Shown: positions 42,275 to 53,244 of the stretch, piece after piece
How the letters are laid out: every line of letters begins with the position of its first letter
How positions within the stretch are numbered: position 1 is the stretch's first letter
Assembly (NCBI GenBank): GCA_964034945.1
Contig: OZ035964.1
Span: forward strand, 8,018,828-8,082,827
Length of the DNA stretch: 64,000 nt
Reading direction: 5' to 3'
Source: Chrysopilus asiliformis
Taxonomy: Eukaryota; Arthropoda; Insecta; Diptera; Rhagionidae
Notes under the pieces: model-generated
What the model was told of the DNA's origin: nothing
The model's database searches: none
The model's input: only the letters and a program-made list of their open reading frames with translations
Position numbers and translations under genes: made by a program

Positions 42275-42889
42275 ATAGTAAATTAAGTTGGTTTAAAAAG
42301 GCGCATTTAACCCTAATCAGCTCAGGCTAATTTTGTCCTTAATCCACGTAGGCGGTGTCTGAAAGACACCATGCCGGAAAAATAGAATAATTTAATAAAA
42401 AAAAATTTTTTTGAGTTTGCATTTTTTAATTCAGTTAATAATATTTATTTATTTGTATATACATTATTCGTACTTTTTATAATTGTAGCATAAAATTGAT
42501 TTTTAAGAATTTTCGTTACAAACATTTTTCTTGGATTTGCACTTATCTGCTTCCTAAAAAACCTAAAAAATGGGACATCGCAGTTCCTACAAAGTATGAC
42601 AGTCTGTTTTAAAGTTTTTCTCAGCATTTTATTAGAGATCCTATAATATAGAGAGTGGACATCAGCACTTAATAGACTGTACTACTAAGTAGGACAGTCT
42701 ATTAACTCAAATTAGAAGAGTTGTTTGAACGGAATTTTTCCAGTTTTTAGAATTTCTTTTCCCTTTTTCCAGTTTTGTTTCAATTTACGCCTTCGGAATG
42801 AGTCTCCTTGTGTTTAAAAACGATTTTTTTATGCAAACTTTAAAATTATGCTTATTGCTGCAAGAACTAGTCCAAATATGTTTCTTTAA

Positions 42890-43416
42890 CCCTTTCATGC
42901 ATACATTTTTCTATGGAATTAATTTTCACGGTTTTTGGTATCCGAGGGTTTTTGGGGTCGCTGATTACGAATCTGAAGTCAAAACTTCAAAAATCAAAAT
43001 GGCCGATCCAATATGGCGGTCAAAAAAGATAAAATTCATTAGATTACGCTTAAAACTAGTACGTAATTTTATCTTTTTCGACCGCCATATTGGATCCGCC
43101 ATTTTGAAGTTTTGACTTCAGATTCGTAATTAGCGACCCCAAAAACCTTTATAAAGCTAATTACCGATTTTTTAACTGTAATAAATTTGCCACAGTTACA
43201 TTTAATCTGCAAAATAGTTACTTTTTTGCTCTTTATTTATTTATAAAATGCAGTAATTATAAAAAAAAGCGCATATTACTTTTTTTTCATAACAATTGAT
43301 GTCCTAGGATACTTACGAAATGAATTTAGTCAATATAAGTGCATGAAATATATGTTATAATATTAAAAAACTGAATTAGAAAAGGTGTTGTTGTACAACA
43401 ACACTGCAACAAAGGG
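42890..43416. mobile_element. second TTAA/CCC element nested in the first
   Basis: CCCTTTCATGCATAC at the left and TGTTGCAGTG-like inverse ending AAAGGG at the right are bordered by TTAA (42886-42889 and 43417-43420). It contains the hairpin 42946-43147. The inverted repeat is short, so the call is moderate. Confidence 0.55.
42946..43147. repeat. 200-bp hairpin with GGGGTCGCTGATTACGAATC arms
   Basis: The left arm GGTTTTTGGGGTCGCTGATT .. CTGAAGTCAAAACTTC .. CCAATATGGCGGTC has an almost exact inverse to 43147. The terminal GGGTCGCTGATYACGAATC motif is shared with the large complex at 48227-51600. Confidence 0.78.
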
Positions 43417-44165
43417 TTAAAATAGCCCATATGTCGCAAATCTCTCCACATTATTCACATTAATTAACGTTAAAATGAGTAGGCGGACGTAATGTAATGA
43501 TAGGATATAAACAGTTTTTGAACTCCGAGTTTAAAATCTTTTTCACTTTCAAGAGGAAATGCTTTTGAATTCTTTGTTTGCTGAAGACTATTAACCTTTT
43601 TATTGTTCTAAGGTGATTTATTTACAAATAATTACTATATTTAGTGGACGGCTACTTATTAAAGTTTTTATCATCAATGTTTTAGGTTTTTTACAGATTT
43701 TTACGTTTTTTACGTTTTGACGTTAAAATTGAGGTTTTTTACGCGTAATTTTTTACGCGTAAAAAACTAGGTAAATTACTTTACGTAAAAAACCGGCACA
43801 ACACTGATGGGGACACAGGAAGCAACGTTTTCTCTTTTGGGAAGTGCTACAGTTATTATCGCCTACTACAGTCCGATATTTTGCGAAATAGAAGCAAAGT
43901 GATACCAAAATAACCTTTCTTTCCTGGTAAAACCGTTACGGTGTCTTTGAGACACCGCCTGCGTGGATTAAGGTAAATTTCATAAAAGCGAAATATTTTT
44001 GTTGTAAGTAAAAAAAATTATTTTTTTTTTTCGTTTTTAAATAGTATTGGCTTAAAAAAACAAAGTCAAGGAGCATGAATGCAACAACTTTTTTAACATT
44101 CGTAACAATCACTCTCAAAACTGCATCGGTGTCTCAAAGACACCGCGAATGCGGATTAGGGTTAA

Positions 44166-45365
44166 ACTCTAAAAAGTTGATAAACTCAACCTAGAAGTTG
44201 AAATAATCGAAAATTCATTTTTTAAAACACGTCGGTTGAAATTTTTTTAAACTAAATAGTTGAGTGAAGTTGAAAAAATAAGCTTTGCTGAGAAATTTTA
44301 AAATTTTTATTGTTTAAATTTTTTAGTTTTAGCTTTTTTCAACTCTTTGAGACCGAGGTCTACAAACCGTAAGATGGAGAAAAACTTTTTATGGACTCAT
44401 TTTTAAATATGAATTGTGTTAATAGAGTGGGTCATGTTTTTAAAATTGATTTAAATATTTTTTCCGATCGGGTTATCGCTCTTCTTCGGAGGATGTGTGC
44501 CCACAGCCACACATTGAAATACTTAAATATATTGTAAAAATCGAAATTTCATTTTTAAAAGACCAACATTTTTAAAGGTTTTTGTATTTTCATTTAACTG
44601 TGGCTCCGGATGTAGCAACAAGCATATATGTAAGACTTTTTTTTTAGTTTTTTGTTGTTTCAGATGATCTTGAGAGACGCAAATATGTTTTTTTTTTTAA
44701 AACGCAAATATGTTAGAGACGAAAAAAGACATTTTTTTTTATATCTATTGCTTTATAAATAATTTTTTTTATTAATTTCAATGTTAAATAATAAGGAAAA
44801 AAGATATTGTTTGTCCACTTTATTGAAAAAAAAAATTACCAAGTCACGCTACTAGAATACTGTCTTAAAGGTAAATAATCACTGAACTGTCAAAAATTTC
44901 ATCTGTTTAAACTTTTCCTCCAAAAATCTCTAGCTTTGAAATCAAGAATATAGATGTCACTTTCATTTGGCCATACTCATAATAAAGCAGAAACTAAAGT
45001 GCGTCATTGAGGTGCCCTGCGACATTGGAACGTGAAAAATGGCCGCGCAACTGAAAAACGAGTGTGAAAAGTTGCAACGTCTGTAGGCAATATAAGGTAC
45101 TTTATGCATACGTGAGTCTTACCTGATGTGAATTTATGACAAATCAAAGTTTTTCAGGTTGGATTGAGGGTGTTTCTGGCTTTGCTTTTTGTCATGACGA
45201 AACACATGTCGATTATCTAAATATGTTTCAATATTAAGTTTTCCGAATCAAGAAAAAGAGTTTACCGAAACGTACAATAAAACAATTGCAGTGTGCAGCA
45301 GCAGCATCCGTGATTGTGAGTGAATCAATTTCGTTTGCTCACAGAGTCGCTCCAGTGGTAATAAT
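44166..45365. other. intergenic DNA upstream of AP-1 mu
   Basis: AT-rich with no repeat family recognised. The AP-1 mu promoter and 5' UTR should lie in roughly the last 300 bases, where the GC content rises. The start codon context is TAATATGTC. Confidence 0.4.
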
Positions 45366-47952
45366 ATGTCTTCGTCAGCGATTTACATTTTGGACGTAAA
45401 GGGAAAGGTATTTAATTCACAATCAGCCAGCGGTAAAATCGCTAAGACCAATTTTAAACATTTTCAGGTGTTAATTTCACGTAATTATCGCGGCGACATC
45501 GATATGGCAGTGATTGATAAATTCATGCCATTGCTAATGGAGAAGGAAGAGGAGGGCCTCATAACTCCGATCCTCCAGACTCCGGAATGCACTTTCTCTT
45601 ACATTAAAACCAATAATTTGTACATCGTTTCGACGACCAGAAAGAATGCAAACATTGCTTTGGTTTTCGTTTTCCTGCACAAAATCGTTCAGGTTTTCGT
45701 TGAATACTTCAAGGAGCTGGAAGAAGAGAGCATTCGTGATAATTTTGTTGTTATTTATGAATTACTCGATGAATTGATCGATTTTGGGTATCCACAAACG
45801 ACGGATAGTAAAATCCTACAGGAGTACATCACACAGGAGGGCCACAAATTAGAAATTCAACCACGGATTCCAATGGCTGTGACGAATGCTGTATCCTGGC
45901 GTTCCGAAGGCATAAAATATCGCAAAAATGAAGTATTCCTAGACGTTATCGAATCGGTGAATTTGCTGGCGAACGCCAATGGCCACGTACTACGTAGCGA
46001 AATCGTCGGTGCGATTAAAATGCGTGTCTATCTGTCTGGAATGCCGGAACTTCGGCTTGGATTAAATGATAAAGTATTATTCGAGAGCACTGGACGCGGC
46101 AAATCGAAATCTGTTGAATTAGAAGATGTGAAGTTTCATCAGTGCGTGCGATTGTCGCGATTTGAAAACGATCGTACGATATCCTTTATACCACCAGATG
46201 GAGAATTCGAATTGATGTCGTATCGATTGAATACACATGTTGGTAGAAAATCTATATATCATATTAATCATACTAGATATTACAAAAATCCAAATTCACT
46301 ATTTTGTTCAAGGACGAATGGATTCGGTTTCTACGAGAGTTTTATAAGATCAAAAAAGATATGTAAAAGTTATAATATGTACATATACTAAAAATTACGT
46401 TTGAGCTTCATAGCTTATAGAAAATTACATTTTTGTTAAACTTTTCACGCCTCCCATTGCATTAGTCTGCGCTTAGATGGTCTTGTTATTAATACGAACG
46501 ATTGATTTTTAATCCATAATATCCAATTACAAAATATTGGTTTTGACTTTTCTACATACAGCCATGTTCAAAAGTGTTAGGCACCCCAATTTTTTACAAA
46601 GAAATCATAGATTTTGATAGAGCATTTGTGGAGTATTTTGAAGAAAAATATCCGGAAACACAAGAATAACATCAGAAGATACCCTGAAAAGGGCTATTCA
46701 GGAGGAATGGGATTTTATAAGTGACGACACGAAAATAGGCTTGTAGCGACAATGCCGAAAAGACTCGCTGCTGTAATAAGGGCTAGGGGTGGGCCCACCT
46801 AATTTTAGTCAGATAAATAAATTTTGATATTCTTAAAATCACATTGTTTCACTATCATATTATATACATGTAAACGGGAAAAAATTGATTTTGAAATGGT
46901 GCCTAATGCTACATTTACACGAATGACAAATTTGTCATTTTTTTCTTGTCATTATGTTAATTCCCGTGTAAATGGCATAATTTTTGTAATTTTTTCTGTC
47001 AGAAAATGTCAATCTCTCATAAAAGAATGAACTTGTCCATTCTTTTATGCCAGATTGTCATTCGTGCAAACGCAATATTAGTTATGACAACTTTAGTATT
47101 CAACTTTTGTCATAACTAATATTGCGTTTGCACGAATGACAATCTGGCATAAAAGAATGGGCAAGTTCATTCTTTTATGAGAGATTGACATTTTCTGACA
47201 GAAAATATTACAAAAATTATGCCATTTACACGGGAATTAACATAATGACAAGAAAAAAATGACAAATTTGTCATTCGTGTAAATGTAGCATAACACTTTT
47301 GAACATGGCTGTATGTGAAACCGAGTTTCATTGTATCTTGTCTATCATTATGAAGTGTTTTTTTTTACTGTAATACATTTATAACATATATATTTTTAAT
47401 TGTAATTAACATTTCTAACATATTTGAAACAAAAAAATAGGTCAAGCCATTGATTTGGATTGAATCAGTGATTGAACGACATGCACATAGTCGTGTCGAA
47501 TATATGATAAAGGCTAAATCACAATTTAAACGTCGTTCAACCGCAAATAATGTTGAAATTGTGATACCAGTGCCTGGCGATGCCGATTCACCGAAATTTA
47601 AAACAACAATTGGGAGCGTTAAATACGCACCGGAACAGAATGCAATCACATGGACTATTAAATCATTCCCGGTAATATTTTAATAAAATTCTATAAAAAT
47701 GGTTTGATTTTTGTATTTTGAAAACAGGGTGGCAAAGAATATTTGATGCGCGCCCATTTTGGCCTGCCAAGTGTTGAATGCGAAGATTCCGAGGGTAAGC
47801 CGCCAATTCAAGTGAAATTCGAAATTCCATATTTTACTACATCCGGTATTCAAGTGAGATATTTGAAAATCATCGAGAAGAGTGGATATCAAGCTCTACC
47901 ATGGGTCCGATATATCACACAAAATGGCGATTATCAATTGAGAACCAATTAA
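45366..47952 (+). CDS. AP-1mu: AP-1 complex subunit mu (mu1 adaptin)
   Basis: Four exons 45366-45407, 45468-46238, 47441-47671 and 47728-47952 give 422 residues, close to the family norm of 423. MSSSAIYILDVKGK, then LISRNYRGDIDMAVIDKFMP, starts the longin-like N-domain (to about 140). The mu homology domain follows (about 165-420), with YRKNEVFLDVIESVN (the Asp near 173 that reads tyrosine sorting signals), GAIKMRVYLSGMPELRLGLN and the ALPWVRYIT Trp near 407. The C-terminus GDYQLRTN is typical. AP-1 sorts cargo in clathrin coats at the trans-Golgi and endosomes. Intron 1 is only 60 bases and in frame. The intron 2 donor is a poor GTTGGT. Intron 2 (1.2 kb) is filled by a Tc1 element. AATAAA near 48135 may end the transcript. 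Confidence 0.96.
46675..46801 (+). pseudogene. Tc1-type transposase C-terminal remnant
   Basis: Translation gives TLKRAIQEEWDFISDDT and, after a frameshift, VATMPKRLAAVIRARGGPT and a stop. This is the usual end of Tc1 transposases (..W..I....L..SMPKRL.AVI...G..T). All catalytic regions are missing. Confidence 0.85.
46907..47290. mobile_element. 384-bp long-palindrome MITE with TAA duplication
   Basis: TGCTACATTTACACGAATGA starts arms of about 185 bp that are almost identical inverses around CTTTAGTATTCAA. TAA at 46904-46906 and 47291-47293. Inserted in the right half of the Tc1 element, whose end is restored when it and one TAA are ignored. Confidence 0.88.
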
Positions 47953-49488
47953 ATTATTTTTTCTTCCCCCATATATTTGAATAATTTTATTTTATATTAT
48001 ATAAATTTTAAGGAGTCAGAAATATAGAAAAAAATTTCTTTAAACTTGTAACACATTTCTAACTTGGAACAGAATTTTGTGTAGTACATATTTCTGTTAT
48101 TTCTTTACCAAATCTAATTGTTTTAATTAAATTGAATAAAAACATTCATTTTGAATTATATAAAATCACACTTTTTAATAGCATTTTTATTTTCTTGTAT
48201 AAGGTACGTAATATAAAAATTATTGCACGCAAAAAATTGCACGAATCCGCGGTCCGTTGTTCGATACGCCTTTCGGTTTGGCCAAAACCCCTAGGGTCTC
48301 AACGAAAAAATCGCGCTAGCGCGAAATTTTCGGCGGATTCGCGATCAGCGACCCCACATTACCCTACACACCAAGTTTCAGCGAAATCGGTTTTTTTTTT
48401 CAAAAAATCGCAAAAATCGACAGTGGTTAGTCCATCGATTTTTGCGATTTTTTCGAAAAAAATTTTTCTCTCCGATCGGGCTGAAATTTTGTGTGTAGGG
48501 GTTTTGGGGGACGAAGAATCGAAATCCGTTGTCCATTTTGAGCTAGCTCAATTTTTGACGTTTTTTTTCGAAAAAATTTTTTGTCTCCGATCGGGCTGAA
48601 ATTTGGTGTGTAGGGGTTTTGGGGAACGAGGAATCGAAATCCGTTGTCCATTTTGAGGTAGCTCAATTTTTGACGTTTTTTTTCCAAAAATTTTTTTGTC
48701 TCCGATCGGGCTGAAATTTTGTATGTAGGGGTTTTGGGGGACGAGGAATCGAAATCCGTTGTCCATTTTGAGCTAGCTGAATTTTTTGAGGTGCTCAAAA
48801 TTTTTTTTGCGTTTTTTCGAAAAAAATTTTTGTCTCTGATCGGGCTGAAATTTTGTATGTAGGGGTTTTGGGGGACGAGGAATCGAAATCCGTTATCCAT
48901 TTTGAGCTAGCTCAATTTTTTGAGGTGCTCAAAATTTTTTTTGCGTTTTTTCGAAAAAAAATTTTGTCTCTGATCGGGCTGAAATTTGGTGTGTAGGGGT
49001 TTTGGGGGACGAGGAATCGAAATCCGTTATCCATTTTGAGCTAGCTCAATTTTTGACGTTTTTTTTCGAAAAATTTTTTGGTCTCCGATCGGGCTGAAAT
49101 TTGGAGTGTAGGGGTTTTGGGGGACGAGGAATCGAAATCCGTTGTCCATTTTGAGCTAGCTCAATTTTTTGAGGTGCTCAAATTTTTTTTGCGTTTTTTC
49201 GAAAAAAAATTTTTGTCTCTGATCGGGCTGAAATTTGGTGTGTAGGGGTTTTGGGGGACGAGGAATCGAAATCCGTTATCCATTTTGAGCTAGCTCAATT
49301 TTTGACGTTTTTTTTCGAAAAATTTTTTGGTCTCCGATCGGGCTGAAATTTGGAGTGTAGGGGTTTTGGGGGACGAGGAATCGAAATCCGTTGTCCATTT
49401 TGAGCTAGCTCAATTTTTTGAGGTGCTCAAAATTTTTTTTGCTTTTTTTCGAAAAATTTTTTGGTCTCCGATCGGGCTGAAATTTGGA

Positions 49489-50140
49489 GTGTAGGGGTTT
49501 TGGGGGACGAGGAATCGAAATCCGTTGTCCATTTTGAGCTAACTCAATTTTTGACGTTTTTTTTCGAAAAATTTTTTGGTCTCCGATCGGGCTGAAATTT
49601 GGTGGGTAGGGGCTTTGGGGGATGAGGAATCCAAATTTGTGGTCCATTTTGAGCTAGCTCAATTTTTTCGAGGCGACCCTAGGGGTTTTGGCTTAACCGA
49701 AAGAGCTATCGAACAACGGACGACGGATTCGTGATCAGCGACCCCCCTTTACCCCTGACACCAAGTTTCAGCCAAATCCAAGAGATGAAAAAAATCGAAA
49801 AAAAGCATGGACTATAGTCCATGCTTTTTTTCGATTTTTTTCATCTCTTGGATTTGGCTGAAACTTGGTGTCAGGGGTAAAGGGGGGTCGCTGATCACGA
49901 ATCCGTCGTCCGTTGTTCGATAGCTCTTTCGGTTAAGCCAAAACCCCTAGGGTCGCCTCGAAAAAATTGAGCTAGCTCAAAATGGACCACAAATTTGGAT
50001 TCCTCATCCCCCAAAGCCCCTACCCACCAAATTTCAGCCCGATCGGAGACCAAAAAATTTTTCGAAAAAAAACGTCAAAAATTGAGTTAGCTCAAAATGG
50101 ACAACGGATTTCGATTCCTCGTCCCCCAAAACCCCTACAT
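49489..50140. repeat. spacerless palindrome of about 650 bp
   Basis: Centre at 49814/49815 (GCATGGACTATAGTCCATGC). I matched the two arms base for base for the first 200 bases or so, and with very few differences to about 325. The arms contain the GACCCTAGGGGTTTTGGCTT and GATCAGCGACCCCCCTTTAC blocks. Confidence 0.85.
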
Positions 50141-50577
50141 ACAAAATTTCAGCCCGATCAGAGACAAAAAATTTTTTCGAAAAAATGCAAAAAAAATTTG
50201 AGCACCTCAAAAAATTGAGCTAGCTCAAAATGGATAACGGATTTCGATTCCTCGTCCCCCAAAACCCCTACACACCAAATTTCAGCCCGATCAGAGACAA
50301 AAATTTTTTTCGAAAAAACGCAAAAAAAATTTTGAGCACCTCAAAAAATTGAGCTAGCTCAAAATGGATAACGGATTTCGATTCCTCGTCCCCCAAAACC
50401 CCTACATACAAAATTTCAGCCCGATCAGAGACAAAAATTTTTTTCGAAAAAACGCAAAAAAAATTTGAGCACCTCAAAAAATTGAGCTAACTCAAAATGG
50501 ATAACGGATCTGGATTTCTCGTCCCCCAAAACCCCTACACACCAAGTTTCAGCCCGATCGGAGAGAAAAAATTTTTT

Positions 50578-51305
50578 AGCGCGAATATTTTCCGCGGATT
50601 CGCGATCAGCGAGGGAAATTTTCCGCGGATTCGCGATCAGCGACATTTTCCGCGGATTTGCGCGAAATTTTCCGCGGATTCGCGATCATTCGCTGATCAC
50701 GAATCCGCGGTCCGTTTTTCGATAGCTCTCGCGGTTTGGCCAGGGCGGCTATTTCGACTCTGATTTGTTCGAAAAATCTTAAACTTGAAAAGGGCGAAAT
50801 GTTAAAACGGGCCCCTAGCGGGTTGGGGGTGGTGCCAGTCGATAGCCAGGGTACCATTACCTGGGGTGTATCATCGTAGGGGGTTGTGAAAATTTCATCA
50901 AAAACGCGATTTTCCCACTCCTTCATGCTTTTTTTAACAGTTTTCTCTTTTTTACAAATTTCACATATTTCGATAAAGATCAGCGATCAGCGAGGGAAAT
51001 TTTCCGCGGATTCGCGATCAGCGACATTTTCCGCGGATTTAGCGCGAAATTTTCCGCGGATTCGCGATCAGCGACATTTTCCGCGGATTCGCGCGAAATT
51101 TTCCGCGGATTCGCGATCAGCGATCAGCGAGGGAAATTTTCCGCGGATTCGCGATCAGCGACATTTTCCGCGGATTCGTGCGAAATTTTCCGCGGATTCG
51201 CGATCAGCGAGGGAAATTTTCCGCGGATTCGCGATCAGCGAGGGAAATTTTCCGCGGATTCGCGATCAGCGACATTTTCCGCGGATTCGCGATCAGCGAC
51301 CCTTC
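50578..51305. repeat. short tandem repeats of CCGCGGATTCGCGATCAGCG
   Basis: Units of about 25-32 bp, AAATTTTCCGCGGATTCGCG + ATCAGCGA(GGG or CATT), in two clusters (50578-50700 and 50983-51305). They are separated by about 280 bp of unrelated sequence with GGGCGGCTATTTCGACTC and GGTGGTGCCAGTCGATAGCC. Confidence 0.85.
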
Positions 51306-51600
51306 ATTACCCTTCACACCAAGTTTCAGCGAAATCTATTTTTTTTTCCAAAAAATCGCAAAAATCGATGGATTAACCGGGGCCTGTAGCAGCACCCACT
51401 GGCAAATTTTGGGTGCTCCGGGGCCTGCAGCAGCACCCACTGACAAATTTTGGGTGCTCCGGGACTTGTACCGGCAGCCCACAGCGGTTTTTGCACTGCA
51501 AATTTTTGCGATTTTTTGAAAAAAAAAATGTTTGTCTCCGATTGAAAAAAAATTTTTGTCTCCGAGGGGTCGCTGATCACGAATTCGTGATCCGTTTTTG

Positions 51601-52883
51601 CATTCTGGACTAGAAAGTTTTTTTTTCGTGATTTTATAACCCTTTCGCAATTTTTTCCTTAATTTAAAAATAAAACTCAAAAGTAATACATTTTCAGTTG
51701 TTTTTATATATTATTAACATTTTTATATATATTTTTTTAATTTTACAATAATTTTTGTCTATTTTAAAAAGTCTTTTACTTTGTTCTTTTCCTTTGATGT
51801 TTTCGTGGTGAATGTTGTTTGAAATGTTTTCAGTTTGTCCCAAAAAGGATTTCTATACAAAATTCTGAATTCTCGATCCAAAGTGTTAAAGTCTAATTTA
51901 TGAACAGTGTGCGATTTTTTTTTTTTGTCTTTTTGGTGGTTTTGTTCAATTTATTCAATTACCGTGCGATTTTTACTTATTTCGTACGAAATATAAAAAG
52001 TTTGTGCTATAATAAATGACGTAGAGCAACGCAGAGTAAAATACATGGCATGTTTACATCACAGCGGACGTCTTTTGAACCGTAGCAAATTTGAATTTTG
52101 TGAATCATTGAATTCTAAGGTAGAATACATATATTTTCAACTATTTATGTTAATGGTGTTTGCATATTACCAAACTATCTTTGTTTACCAGCACCCTTCT
52201 TGTTTAACAGCACCGGCACGGCGATACGACATAAAATTTTGGATTTTGGCTAAAATTATGACGAGCGCCGTCGTCAACAACAATGCCAGTATGAATACAA
52301 CAGTTTCCCTCAATAGCAGAGTACACTCTAATAATACTTAGTGCTCTTTAAGTTTTTCCTGACGCCGACCGTCATGTGTTTGGGCTTGACAAATCCCTCG
52401 GTTTATGAACAACCTTAAAAAATTCAGACAGTCTGTATCAAAAAAAAATTTACAATTAAGTTAAACCAAATCGCAGACGATATCATAAATTCGATTCGAA
52501 AGGCTGTTTTCACAAATTCAGCTAAATTATGACTTCAGTTGGAGATTTTAGTTTGTACATGCCTAAATCATCGTTTCTTGCTTATTTTTTGTTTCAAAAT
52601 ACGACTTCCGTTGGATCTTGGTCCTTCTATGTTATTGTGATAGAAATCTTAAAAATGGAGCGCTGCTTCAAAAAAACTGAAATGAAAATATTCCATCAGC
52701 TATAAAAAACGATATTTTTTTTTAAATTTTGTTGTAAATTAAAAATCAGAAAAAAATCCGTTTTTTGGAATTTTGCACATATCGCAAAATTTCCAAATTC
52801 AATAATATAAAATGTCACTGAAATCTTCCTGATCTGTATTTAATACATAAATCTGTACATTATTTTATGTTTAAAAAAATCAA
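51601..52883. other. intergenic DNA, no gene seen
   Basis: AT-rich. The open frame 52045-52341 has no domain and no splice or repeat support. Confidence 0.4.
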
Positions 52884-53244
52884 GCGCGAGGGGGTGGGGC
52901 GGGGGGGGGGGGGGTAGTAAGAGGAGGGGGTAAAGTGATTTCGAAACTTAGTTTTTGCGCTATGTTACTCTTTCGCGGGGAAACTACTGAACCGACTGGC
53001 CTGAAATTTGGCATAGATATGTTCGTTGGGGGTTCAGCTCCAACATAGACCCATTAAAAAGTAGCCCGAGAGGTGGGGTAGTAAGAGGAGGGGGTAAAGT
53101 GATTTCGAAACTTAGTTTTTGCGCTATGTTACCCTTTCGCGGGGAAACTACCGAGCCGATTGACCTAAAGTTTAGCTCCAACAAAGACCAAAAAAAAATT
53201 GAAAAAACTTAACCCGGCAACGACGGGTATGCAAGCTAGTTTTA
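52884..53244 (+). mobile_element. Helitron-like element with 3' hairpin and CTAGT end
   Basis: Repeated blocks GTGATTTCGAAACTTAGTTT, TTTCGCGGGGAAACTACYGA and CCGAYTGGCCTGAA precede AACCCGGCAACGACGGGTAT, GCAAGCTAG/T. A short stem-loop followed by CTAG just before T is the Helitron 3' terminus. The G-run at 52896-52914 is a microsatellite. Confidence 0.6.

Larger units (their letters stand above)
42311..44161. mobile_element. piggyBac-like non-autonomous element with TTAA duplication
   Basis: CCCTAATC begins and GATTAGGG ends the element, with TTAA at 42307-42310 and 44162-44165. Subterminal motifs built on GGTGTCT..AGACACC (42350, 43939, 44128) pair with CCTTAATCCACGTAGGCGG and its inverse CCTGCGTGGATTAAGG. 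1851 bp including a nested TTAA/CCC element. No transposase frame survives. The class call rests on TTAA plus CCC/GGG ends. Confidence 0.65.
46559..47311 (+). mobile_element. Tc1-type element in the AP-1 mu intron
   Basis: CAGCCATGTTCAAAAGTGTT and AACACTTTTGAACATGGCTG are perfect inverted ends with TA outside (46557-46558, 47312-47313). A transposase C-terminus remains (about 46675-46800). A palindromic MITE is nested at 46907-47290. Confidence 0.88.
48227..51600. repeat. tandem/foldback repeat complex downstream of AP-1 mu
   Basis: The borders carry inverted CACGAATCCGCGGTCCGTT-type sequence. From about 48455 to 49660 run roughly ten direct copies of a 116-133 bp unit (CTCCGATCGGGCTGAAATTT, GGGGTTTTGGGGGACGAGGA, TCCATTTTGAGCTAGCTCAA). 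About five inverted copies follow from 49970 to 50570, then short CCGCGGATTCGCGATCAGCG units, then a duplicated 48-bp GGGTGCTCCGGGGCCTG unit (51379-51475). Long open frames on either strand simply translate the unit and are not genes. Confidence 0.85.

Noticed and set aside
48427..50763. Several open frames of 70-157 aa with repeated FRFLVPQNPYTPNFSPI
   Set aside because: They translate the 120-bp tandem unit on whichever strand it lies; repeats appear in many frames and match no family.
52045..52341. 98-aa frame with a hydrophobic stretch
   Set aside because: Single hydrophobic segment only; no family resemblance and no flanking gene structure.
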